Origin: JACCVG01 sp963790245
Lineage (GTDB): Bacteria; Actinomycetota; Thermoleophilia; Solirubrobacterales; Thermoleophilaceae
Length of the DNA: 64,000 nucleotides
NCBI GenBank assembly: GCA_963790245.1
Contig: CAWBNP010000002.1
Coordinates: forward strand, 124,001-188,000
Direction: 5' to 3'
Under the pieces are notes generated by a model that did not search any database, had not been told where the DNA came from, and saw nothing but the letters and a program-made list of their open reading frames with translations. The position numbers and the translations under genes are program-made. Shown here one piece after another: positions 57,240 through 64,000 of the stretch (position 1 is its first letter; each line of letters opens with the position of its first letter).

Positions 57240-57890
57240 TCAGCTCCCCCGGGGGCGACGCAAGGCGACGAGCAGCGCCAGCGCGGCGAGGACCGTGGCC
57301 ACGACACCGAGAATTACCGGTAGCGGCGAACTGCCGGCGATCACCGCAGCCGGGGCGGCCGCGTCCGATTCGTTCGCCGAGCCCGTTTCGTCGCCGTGGA
57401 CGCTGACAACGTCGACCGGCGTGACGTCCTCAGCGATACGGACCGCCGGCGTCGGCTCGTCTCCGTCCGCCGGGCCGATCCAGCGCGCTTCCGTCCCGTC
57501 GTCGTAGGTCTGGATCGTCGGGAAGCGCGCCTCTCCGACCTCGACCGGGTTTCGGGCGATGAAGCTCAGCTCGCTGAATCCGTCGGCGGGCAGCTCACCG
57601 CCGGTCCAGCGCAGCTCGGCGGGGAGACCGTCCTTGCGGATCAGCTCGGCGTCCCAGCCCTCGGTGTCCTCCATGAGCAGGAAGTCGATCCCCTCCGGCA
57701 GGCCGACCTCGACACCGGTCGTGTCAGCGCCGTCGCTGCTCTCGTTGGGCACGATCAGCCGATAGAGCTGCAGATCCGCCGGCCGGGACTCGCTCGGCTG
57801 GATCGTCACGTGGGCTTGGGCCATCGGCGCTCCGAGCGCCACCAGCGCGAGGGCCGTGAGGCCCCCGCGCTTGATGATCGCGCCGGTCAC
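57240..57890 (-). CDS. YcnI-like (DUF1775) copper-binding exported protein
   Basis: 216 residues from GTG 57890, which overlaps the preceding gene by four bases. The signal peptide (TALALVALGAPMAQA) leaves mature HVTIQPSESRPADLQLYRL. The YcnI pattern continues with IVPNESSDGADTTGVEVGLP, ELSFIARNPVEVGEARFPTI and QTYDDGTEARWIGP. In YcnI the mature N-terminal His and a Trp hold copper in a single-His brace; both a His 1 and a Trp in ARWIGP are here. A C-terminal membrane helix (ILGVVATVLAALALLVAL) anchors it. Convergent with the gene at 55790. Confidence 0.82.
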   Translation of the reverse strand: MTGAIIKRGGLTALALVALGAPMAQAHVTIQPSESRPADLQLYRLIVPNESSDGADTTGVEVGLPEGIDFLLMEDTEGWDAELIRKDGLPAELRWTGGELPADGFSELSFIARNPVEVGEARFPTIQTYDDGTEARWIGPADGDEPTPAVRIAEDVTPVDVVSVHGDETGSANESDAAAPAAVIAGSSPLPVILGVVATVLAALALLVALRRPRGS

Positions 57891-58438
57891 TTGTCGACGA
57901 CCGTGATGCACGACGCCGGCCGTGCCGATCCGCTCGGACCGTCCCAGGCGACGATCTCGGGATTCTTCCGGGAGCCACGTTCGTTGCGGTAGTACTGCTT
58001 GAACGCCACGCAGAGGCGACCGGCCGTCGCTGGGTTCACGAACCGAACACCGAACTCGCCGAACTCCGATGGACGGATCTCGTCGCGCTCGGTATCGGCG
58101 AGCCACGAGATACGGCGGATCTCCTGAACCTCGTTGCCCTCGGCGTCGATCTCACCGGTGCCGGACTTGGTCAGGCGGATCTCCCAGTCGGAGTTCTGCT
58201 TGACGCTGATCACGCGCCGCAACTCCTTCGGCACCCGCATGACGACTTTGAACGTGTTCTGGGTTGGTGTCTCGTTCGGCGCACGCACGACGTAGAGCGT
58301 CCGCGCCGCGGTGAGCGACGGACCCTGCGGCTGCATCGCGCTGATCGTGGTGTGGGCCGAGGAGGTCGCGGGCGCGATCATCGCGACGGCAACTGAAGCG
58401 GCAGCGACGGCTGCCGCGCGGCTGGTCTGGGTCTTCAT
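57887..58438 (-). CDS. Second YcnI-like (DUF1775) exported protein
   Basis: 183 residues from ATG 58438. The signal peptide (AAAVAAASVAVAMIAPATSSA) leaves mature HTTISAMQPQG. The core resembles DUF1775: VVRAPNETPTQNTFKVVMRV, EIRRISWLADTERDEIRPSE with GEFGVRFVNPA. It lacks the C-terminal membrane anchor of its neighbour and ends with a Cys (ASCITVVDK). Two YcnI-like genes in a row suggest a soluble and an anchored partner. Same operon as 57240-57890. Confidence 0.65.
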   Translation of the reverse strand: MKTQTSRAAAVAAASVAVAMIAPATSSAHTTISAMQPQGPSLTAARTLYVVRAPNETPTQNTFKVVMRVPKELRRVISVKQNSDWEIRLTKSGTGEIDAEGNEVQEIRRISWLADTERDEIRPSEFGEFGVRFVNPATAGRLCVAFKQYYRNERGSRKNPEIVAWDGPSGSARPASCITVVDK

Positions 58439-58470
58439 GGTCTTGTTTCTCCCTTGAGTTCGGTTGTCGG

Positions 58471-58869
58471 TCATCGGGCGCGAATCGAGAAGCTCGTGAC
58501 GAACTTCTTCGAGCCCTTGTCGGCCTTGTACTTTCCGGAGAACTGGATCCGGTAGGCGCCGGAGCGGGGGAACGTGATCGACGTCTTCTTGGCTCCGGCC
58601 TTGTCGAGGACGGTTCCGCCGCCCGAGTCGGTCACCAGCAGGCGCGACTTGCCAAAGGAGAACTTGCCGCCCTTCGGGGTCTTGACCTTGACGACCTTGA
58701 TCTTCGTCGATTTGCCGGCTTCGGGCTCGTCGTCGGGTTCGACGTGGATCGTCACGGTGGCGCCGTTGCTGGACGCCGTCTGATGGGCGGCGGCCGTCCC
58801 GGCCACCGACGAGAACACGGCCAGGCAGAGCGCGGCCACGATCGGGATCGGTCTGATTCGAGTAAGCAT
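58471..58869 (-). CDS. CopC-like small exported protein
   Basis: 132 residues. The signal peptide (IVAALCLAVFSSVAGTAAA) leaves mature HQTASSNGATVTIHVEPDD, again His-first. The rest is a small beta sandwich (GKSTKIKVVKVKTPKGGKF, TSITFPRSGAYRIQFSGKY). The length and His-1 resemble CopC-type copper chaperones, but the usual second ligands are not obvious. It is the first gene of the minus-strand trio, with a GAGG site before ATG. Confidence 0.5.
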   Translation of the reverse strand: MLTRIRPIPIVAALCLAVFSSVAGTAAAHQTASSNGATVTIHVEPDDEPEAGKSTKIKVVKVKTPKGGKFSFGKSRLLVTDSGGGTVLDKAGAKKTSITFPRSGAYRIQFSGKYKADKGSKKFVTSFSIRAR

Positions 58870-58980
58870 GAGACCTCGTTTCGCGCCGGTCGCGAGCGAC
58901 CGGCATCGGTTGGGTTAGCGGTCGGGCGATCCGGCCGCCGGTCAGTCGAAAATCAGGTATGCGCGGTGAACTTCAGACGG

Positions 58981-59307
58981 CTATGCGCACACATGGGCCG
59001 CGCGGGGCGGAGGACGCGTCGCGAGAAAGCTCGCGAGCAGTCGGCCGCCACGGGGCAGCAGATCGAGCGACGAACGGCGTGCGACCGCGCGCTCGGAGGT
59101 GGGTCGCTCGTGGACGACCGCGGCTGGACTGAGCAAGGAGACGATCGTGTCCTCGCCGACGTACCGTCCGCCGAGCAGCGGCAGGACCAGGACGAGTAAG
59201 GGGGCGACATGCAGGATGACGTCGCCGCCGAGCAGCGCCTGGAGGCCCAGCAGGACCCCGAGAACGCCGGCAAAGCCCAGCAGGAGATGTCGCTCGCGGC
59301 GAGGCAT
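58981..59307 (-). CDS. Small membrane protein
   Basis: 108 residues. Two hydrophobic segments in the first half (LLLGFAGVLGVLLGLQALLG and ILHVAPLLVLVLPLLGG), then a cytoplasmic-looking Arg-rich tail. No family recognised. TACGAT lies 7 bases before the ATG, the leaderless layout, which supports it as a real gene in an otherwise empty stretch. It follows the VKOR remnant on the same strand. Confidence 0.5.
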   Translation of the reverse strand: MPRRERHLLLGFAGVLGVLLGLQALLGGDVILHVAPLLVLVLPLLGGRYVGEDTIVSLLSPAAVVHERPTSERAVARRSSLDLLPRGGRLLASFLATRPPPRAAHVCA

Positions 59308-59314
59308 TCGCGGG

Positions 59315-59320
59315 ATCGTA
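59315..59320 (-). promoter_or_regulatory. -10 element TACGAT (minus strand)
   Basis: TACGAT on the minus strand ends 7 bases before ATG 59307. Confidence 0.4.
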
Positions 59321-59346
59321 GCGGCCGGACGTGCCGACGGTCGCGC

Positions 59347-59549
59347 TCAGGCGCTGCGAACGGCGCGCGGCAGGAGGACCGTGGTCAGCGCCGTCATCAC
59401 GACCGCGCTCGCGACGCGCCACTGGCAGATCGCCCGGATCTCGAACAGCTCGGCGTACGTCAAGTAGGCGCTGAAGGCGGTGCCCGCAAGGCCGAGCAGC
59501 GCTCCGCCGGGGCGGGCGCCGAAGCCCGGCAGCGGATCATCATCATCAT
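59347..59549 (-). pseudogene. Truncated VKOR-family protein remnant
   Basis: On the minus strand this stretch reads GFGARPGGALLGLAGTAFSA then YLTYAELFEIRAICQWRVAS and VVMTALTTVLLPRAVRSA to a stop at 59347. That is the C-terminal half of vitamin K epoxide reductase family proteins (normally ending ...AICxWC). The N-terminal half, with the other Cys pair, is absent: only about 65 bases remain before the divergent dgt gene, and no start codon is in frame. The active site CQWC reads CQWR. An AAGGAG site and ATG repeats upstream are in another frame. I read it as a decayed gene; a sequencing error could explain Arg but not the missing half. Confidence 0.6.
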
Positions 59550-59614
59550 GTGATTCTCCTTAGGTGCGGGTTCGACGGGGCCTGAGGGTAGGCGTCGGGT
59601 GCGAGAATCGAGCC

Positions 59615-60631
59615 GTGACCCCGACCTCCGCTGATTCCACCGTGCGCGAGCGCACCGAGCGCTGGGAGAACGAGTATCTGGCGGCCCAGGCCGTGCGGTC
59701 CTATCCGGCCGAGCGCATCACCGCGGAGCAGGATTCGCCCGTGCGGACGCCGTTCCAGCGCGACCGTGACCGGATCGTTCATTCGAAGGCCTTCCGCCGT
59801 CTCAAGCACAAGACGCAGGTGTTCATCTCGCCCGAAGGGCGATCACTACCGGACGCGGCTGACCCACACGCTGGAGACCTGCGGGATCGCGCGCACGGTC
59901 GCTCGGGCCCTGGGCCTGAACGAGGATCTGACGGAGGCGATCGGCCTCGGCCACGATCTCGGCCATCCGCCCTTCGGCCATATCGGGGAGACGTGCTCGA
60001 TCGCTGCGTCGAGGAGCGGTTCGGCCAGCGCTTTCTGCACAACCTCCATTCGCTGCGGGTGGTCGAGCGGCTCGAGCGCGACGGTCGGGGGCTCAACCTG
60101 ACCGAGCACGTCCGCGACGGGATCCTCAACCACGGGGCTCGGGCTAGCCCCCTCGACGCTCGAGGGCGGGATCGTGCGTCTCGTCGATCGAATCGCCTAC
60201 ATCAACCACGACATCGACGATGCAATCCGCGCCGGGGTGATCGCGCGCGACGATCTGCCCGACCGCGGAGATCGCGATGCTCGGCGAGACGGGATCGGAG
60301 CGGATCGACATGCTCGTCAGCGGATCTGGTCGGACAGTTCCGCAGCTGCCGGCGAGATCCGTCCAGACCGAGGAGATCGGTGCAGGCGATGCTCGGTCTA
60401 CGCAAGTTCATGTTCGACCGCGTCTACCTGGGCGAGGCGGCCCAGAGCGAGAGGCGCGAATCGACCGGATGCTCAGCGCCCTGTTCGACCACCTGGTCGC
60501 CGAGCCCGCCGGCGATCCAGTCGTCGAGGACGCGACCGACGCCGAGCGGGTCGATCGACTACGTCGCGGGGATGACCGACCGCTACGCGATCCGCTGTTT
60601 CGAGCGCCTCAGCGTGCCGCAGGGGTTCTAG
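59615..60631 (+). CDS. dgt: dNTP triphosphohydrolase (dGTPase), frame-broken
   Basis: HD-domain phosphohydrolase that cleaves dNTPs to nucleosides and triphosphate. The start GTG 59615 gives the usual DgtP N-terminus ERTERWENEYLAAQAVRS. Motifs: FQRDRDRIVHSKAFRRLKHK, His of RTRLTHTLETCGIARTVARA, the HD in IGLGHDLGHPPFGHIGE, and LVDRIAYINHDIDDAI. Frame breaks near 59840 (Gly GGG/GGC), 59990, 60135, 60270 (Pro) and beyond. The order dgt-dnaG is the same as in mycobacteria and other actinobacteria. Confidence 0.9.
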   Translation: MTPTSADSTVRERTERWENEYLAAQAVRSYPAERITAEQDSPVRTPFQRDRDRIVHSKAFRRLKHKTQVFISPEGRSLPDAADPHAGDLRDRAHGRSGPGPERGSDGGDRPRPRSRPSALRPYRGDVLDRCVEERFGQRFLHNLHSLRVVERLERDGRGLNLTEHVRDGILNHGARASPLDARGRDRASRRSNRLHQPRHRRCNPRRGDRARRSARPRRSRCSARRDRSGSTCSSADLVGQFRSCRRDPSRPRRSVQAMLGLRKFMFDRVYLGEAAQSERRESTGCSAPCSTTWSPSPPAIQSSRTRPTPSGSIDYVAGMTDRYAIRCFERLSVPQGF

Positions 60632-60698
60632 CCGATGACTGGTCCGACAGGGTCGAGCGGCGGGTGGCACGACCCCGGTGGGGTCTAGGGCCTCTTCC

Positions 60699-62491
60699 GT
60701 GGCGCTCTATACGCAGGAATCGATCGAGCCGCGTCAAGCAGGCGATCGACATCGTCGAGCTGGTCGGTGCGCGGACCGAGTTGCGGCGGGTCGGGAGTCG
60801 TTTCACCGGCCTGTGCCCTTTCCACGACGAGCGGACGCCGTCGTTCGCGAGTCAACCAGGAGCTGAGCCTGTTTCACTGCTTCGGCTGCGGCGAGTCGGG
60901 CGATGCGATCGGGTTCGTCCAGAAGACCGAGGGGCTCGATTTCCGCGAGTCGATCGAGCTGCTGGCCGAGCGGTACGGAATCGAGCTGAAGCTCGAGAAC
61001 GAGGATCCAGCCGAGGAAGAGCGGCGGCGCCACCGTGCGCGGCTGATGTGCGCTCCTCGACCGGGCCGCCGAGTACTACGAGCCGCTACCTGTGGGACTC
61101 CGACGAGGCCGCCCGGGCTCGCACCTATCTTTCCGATCGCGGACTCTCGGAAGAGGTTCTGCGGGCGTATCGCGTCGGCTTCGCGCCGTCGGCATGGGAC
61201 AGGCTGACCGGCGGGGCTCGGCGCGATGGCTTCTCCGACGCCGAGCTGGTTGCCGCCGGGCTCGGCCAGAGCGGCCGCGATGGCAGGCTTCTTCGACCGC
61301 TTCCGGGGCCGGATCATGTTCCCGCTCGCCGATCCGCGGGGCCGCGTGCTGGGGTTCGGGGCGCGGATGCTGGGCGAGGGTCGTGGCCCGAAGTACCTCA
61401 ACACCTCGCAGAACGAGATCTACCACAAGGGTCGCCAGTTGTTCGGACTACACCTGGCGCGCGGTCCGGCCGCCAAGGAGGCGCGGATGGTCGTCGTCGA
61501 GGGCTACACCGACGTCCTCGCGCTGCATCAATCGGGGCTCGAGGGCGTCGTCGCGATCATGGGGACCTCGCTGACCGAGGAGCAGATGGCCGAGCTCGCC
61601 CGGGCGGCAAACCGGATCTACCTCGCCCTCGACGCGGACAAGGCGGGCCAGAACGCGATGCTGCGCGCCGCGCGGATGGCGGGCAGCCGCGACGTCGAGC
61701 TGCGGGTCGTCACGATGCCCGAAGGCCGCGACCCCGCCGAGATCATCGCGACCGACGGTCGGGGCGCTTTCGACGGACTGCTGGCCGATGCTCTGACCGT
61801 CCCCGAGTTCGAGGTCCGACGGGTGCTTGCGACCGCTGACCTGTCGACCGCCCGGGGGAGGGATCAGGCGCTCGAGCTCGCCCGCCCCCTGATCGCGACG
61901 GTACCCGAGCGGACCGCCAGTCGCGACGAGCTCGTCCGCCACGTCGCCGATCGGCTGGATGTCCCGACTTCCTACGTCGTGACATCGCTCGACGGCCGGC
62001 GGGCTCCGTCCCGTCCGGCGACGCGCGAAACCGACTCTCGGGAGGACCCAGGGCCCGAGGGGGGAGCCCCCGGCTCGGCCCCGATCGAAGCGCTGATCGG
62101 CGCGGAGCGGGACTTCCTCGCGATGGTCATCGCCGAGCCGCGGACCGCGGCGCCGTACCTCGCGAAGCTGACTGACGGCCACCTCTCATCGGGCCCCCTA
62201 CGGCGTCTTCGCGCCTTAATCGCAGAACACCCCACCGATCCGATCGCCGCACTGCCGAGCGGCGATCCCGAGCTGGCCGCGGTCACCGGAGAGGTCGCCA
62301 TGCGCGCCGAAGAGGTGCCGACAGAGGGCGTTGTGATTCGGCTCGGGTTCCTCCAACTCGATCTCCGCCGGATCGATCGCGAACTCAGGGCAGCCGGGGC
62401 AGCCGGCGATCACGCGGCCCAGCGGCGGCTGTGGGCCGAGCGCGAGGCGGTCCGCAACGAGCTCGAGGAGGTCATGGGGCAGGCGAGTTAG
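60699..62491 (+). CDS. dnaG: DNA primase, frame-broken in the N-terminal half
   Basis: 595 residues after five extra bases are removed; the length is then whole codons. It makes RNA primers for replication. The N-terminal CHC2 zinc finger is LCPFHDERTPSF with FHCFGCGESGDAIGF. The Toprim core shows FPLADPRGRVLGFGARML, GPKYLNTSQNEIYHKGRQLF, VVVEGYTDVLALHQSG and LALDADKAGQNA (Asp-x-Asp). The C-terminal DnaB-binding helices end ERRAVRNELEEVMGQ-like. The start is GTG 60699 (ALYTQESIERVKQAID). Breaks: about 60730, 60850 (Ala), 61048, 61085 and 61279 (Arg); from 61280 the frame is clean. Confidence 0.95.
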
Positions 62492-62532
62492 GCGGCCGCT
62501 ACCCTAGGGCTCGCCGGTCGACCGGTAATCGG

Positions 62533-62605
62533 TGCGGGGTAGCTCAATCGGTAGAGCATTCGACTGTTAATCGAAGGGTTGTGGGTTCGAGTCCCACCCC
62601 CGCAG
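62533..62605 (+). tRNA. tRNA-Asn (GTT)
   Basis: 73 bases. The acceptor stem TGCGGGG pairs with CCCCGCA, the D arm is GCTC-AATCGGTA-GAGC, and the anticodon stem TTCGA/TCGAA holds loop CTGTTAA with anticodon GTT at 62566-62568. The T arm is GTGGG-TTCGAGT-CCCAC, followed by discriminator G. CCA is not encoded. Confidence 0.97.
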
Positions 62606-62634
62606 TTCGCACCTCCCGCGCCCGAAGGACCGAG

Positions 62635-62640
62635 TACCGT
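62635..62640 (+). promoter_or_regulatory. -10 element TACCGT before fgd
   Basis: TACCGT ends 7 bases before GTG 62648 and lies 30 bases after the tRNA. Confidence 0.5.
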
Positions 62641-62647
62641 CCGCGTC

Positions 62648-63652
62648 GTGACGATGCGCTTCGGCTACAAGGCCTCCGCCGAGCAGTTCGCCCCCCGTGA
62701 GCTACTCGACTACGCGCGACTCGCCGAGCAGCTCGGCCTCGAAACGATCGCGATCTCGGACCACTTCCAGCCCTGGCGGCACAACGGTGGTCACGCCCCG
62801 AACGCGCTCACCTGGCTTGGCGCAATCGGGGAGCGGACCGAGCGGGCGCTGCTCGGCACGAGCGTGTTGACGCCAACGATGCGCTACGAGCCTGCGATCA
62901 TCGCCCAGGCCTTCGCGACGCTGGCCTGCCTGAATCCGGGGCGGGTGTTCCTCGGCGTAGGCACCGGCGAAGCGATGAACGAGACTCCGGCGACCGGGCG
63001 TGAGTGGCCCGGGGTAAAGGAGCGTCGGATGCGTCTCGCCGAGGCGATCAGGTTGATCCGCCGGCTCTGGACCGAGGAGCGCGTTGACTTCGAGGGCGAG
63101 CACTTCACGACCGAGCGCGCGACGATCTATGACCGCCCTGAGGAGCCGGTCCCGATCTACGTAGCCGCGTCCGGACCGCTCGCCGCAAAGCTTGCCGGTC
63201 GTGCGGGCGATGGGTTCATCTGCACCTCAGGCAAGAAGGCCGAGCTCTACGAGGAGCTGCTCGGCAAGGTCGAGGAGGGCGCCGCCGACGCGGGCCGCGA
63301 CCCCGGTTCAGTCGCCCGGATGATCGAGATCAAGGTCTCCTACGACGAGGATCTCGACTTCGCCCGCCAGGCGTGTGGCTTCTGGGCCGCGCTCGCCCTG
63401 ACCCCCGAGGAGAAGTCCGGCATCGAGGATCCGATCGAGATGGAGCGCGCCGCCGACGCCGCGATCGACCGCGCGCCGACCCGCTTCGTCGTCTCCGATG
63501 ACCCCGACGAGGTCGTCGAGCGGATCGCCCCGTACGTCGAACTCGGCTTCGAGAACCTCGTCTTTCACGGTCCCGGACACGACCAGGAGCGCTTCCTGCG
63601 CGCGTTTTGCTCCGACGTCCTCCCGCGGCTGCGCGAGCGCTGGCCGAACTAG
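62648..63652 (+). CDS. fgd: F420-dependent glucose-6-phosphate dehydrogenase-like oxidoreductase
   Basis: 334 residues from GTG 62648 (ATG 62654 is possible). It is a luciferase-like monooxygenase-fold enzyme that reduces coenzyme F420. The Fgd signatures are strong: RFGYKASAEQFAPRELLDYA, SDHFQPWRHNGGHAPNALTW (F420-binding His and Trp), ALLGTSVLTPTMRYEP, RVFLGVGTGEAMNE and AGRAGDGFICTSGKK. Compared with mycobacterial Fgd1 the overall length and motif order are the same. It indicates F420 use by this organism. Fgd1 oxidises glucose 6-phosphate, but some relatives use other substrates. Confidence 0.9.
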   Translation: MTMRFGYKASAEQFAPRELLDYARLAEQLGLETIAISDHFQPWRHNGGHAPNALTWLGAIGERTERALLGTSVLTPTMRYEPAIIAQAFATLACLNPGRVFLGVGTGEAMNETPATGREWPGVKERRMRLAEAIRLIRRLWTEERVDFEGEHFTTERATIYDRPEEPVPIYVAASGPLAAKLAGRAGDGFICTSGKKAELYEELLGKVEEGAADAGRDPGSVARMIEIKVSYDEDLDFARQACGFWAALALTPEEKSGIEDPIEMERAADAAIDRAPTRFVVSDDPDEVVERIAPYVELGFENLVFHGPGHDQERFLRAFCSDVLPRLRERWPN

Positions 63653-64000
63653 GCGCGCGACTTGAGGGCGAGTTGCTCCACGAGCTGAGCTGCCCGTTCG
63701 CCGGGCGGGTTGGCCGTCGTCCAGCGCGAGAGCTCGCCGGCCCGCTCGGCGTAGCCGGGATCGCCAATCACCTTGCGGACGGCCAGCCTGACCCCGAGCG
63801 CGCTCACCATCCTCCGCGGGAGCGCGACGCCCGCACCAGCCCAGGCGAGCCGCGCTGCGTTCTCGGCCATGTCTCCGGCGGCCGGGCAGGCAATCACCGG
63901 GCTGCCTGAGACGAGCGCGCGCGCGACCGTCCCATGGCCGCCGTGGCACACGACGGCGTCCGCGCCGGGCATCTCCCGCGAATGGGAGAACCAATCGACC
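63649..64000 (-). CDS. Glycosyltransferase family 1 (UGT-like), C-terminal part; 5' end outside window
   Basis: About 116 residues before the window edge. The C-terminal nucleotide-sugar domain of the GT1/macrolide glycosyltransferase type is visible: VDWFSHSREMPGADAVVCHG, GGHGTVARALVSGSPVIACP and GDMAENAARLAWAGAGVALP (the HGG...E signature). The final helix is RAAQLVEQLALKSRA. These enzymes transfer a sugar to lipids or natural products; the acceptor is not predictable. Its stop overlaps the fgd stop on the other strand by three bases. Confidence 0.85.
   Translation of the reverse strand, partial: VDWFSHSREMPGADAVVCHGGHGTVARALVSGSPVIACPAAGDMAENAARLAWAGAGVALPRRMVSALGVRLAVRKVIGDPGYAERAGELSRWTTANPPGERAAQLVEQLALKSRA

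Overview
The window is one contiguous piece of a very GC-rich bacterial chromosome. Gene content points to an actinobacterium, most likely of the class Thermoleophilia (Solirubrobacterales-like). The evidence is an F420-dependent glucose-6-phosphate dehydrogenase, actinobacterial LexA boxes, a SteA/SteB(MctB) pair, DUF6504 and DUF3866 proteins, two gene orders known from mycobacteria, and a full type IV pilus locus next to the aro genes. The lineage is an inference; the rest is read from the sequence.

Layout. (1) 1-9986: type IV pilus locus: pilC end, a secreted beta-propeller, pilA with its own leader and terminator, three minor pilins, pilD, a small membrane protein, pilM-N-O and a membrane partner. 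(2) 10020-14249: aroC, a fused aroK-aroB, aroQ and pepP in one overlapping operon. (3) 14261-32463: a block of about 18 kb that separates pepP from efp, which are neighbours in many actinobacteria. It holds an unknown secreted protein, OsmC, an SOS mutasome cassette (imuB, DUF6504, dnaE2) with a divergent Ser-Ile-Gly repeat protein, an ArsR/AHSA1 pair, the moaA-moaX-moaC-moaB molybdopterin operon, FIST and metallo-beta-lactamase proteins, gadB and a DrrAB-like ABC exporter. (4) 32651-36668: efp, nusB, xseB, ispA, dxs. (5) 37154-52034: tlyA, nadK, recN, steA, steB, a GT4 transferase, pyrG, an M20 peptidase, DUF3866, a Nudix hydrolase, a PKD lipoprotein, xerD, mutM, recO. This is the mycobacterial Rv1694-Rv1701 order with insertions. 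(6) 52039-59549: GNAT, pyruvate phosphate dikinase, a cluster of exported proteins that look copper-related, and a decayed VKOR. (7) 59615-64000: dgt, dnaG, tRNA-Asn, fgd and the end of a glycosyltransferase.

Two cross-cutting patterns stand out. First, at least sixteen genes have a TANNNT -10 element ending 6-8 nt before the start codon, so leaderless transcription appears to be the default for operon heads. This fixes several starts. Second, many housekeeping genes, above all at 32.7-43.8 kb, are broken by single extra bases. In nearly every case I could resolve, the extra base sits beside a four-fold degenerate wobble base and is a synonymous alternative to it. This looks like two strain alleles written one after the other by the assembly, not gene decay. 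I therefore annotate those genes as functional with frame breaks; translations taken directly from this sequence will be wrong.

The most interesting biology is the SOS cassette at 16.15-21.4 kb. Two LexA boxes end two or three bases before start codons, one lies inside a 32-bp near-palindrome, and that palindrome is shared with a divergently transcribed small solenoid protein of unknown function.
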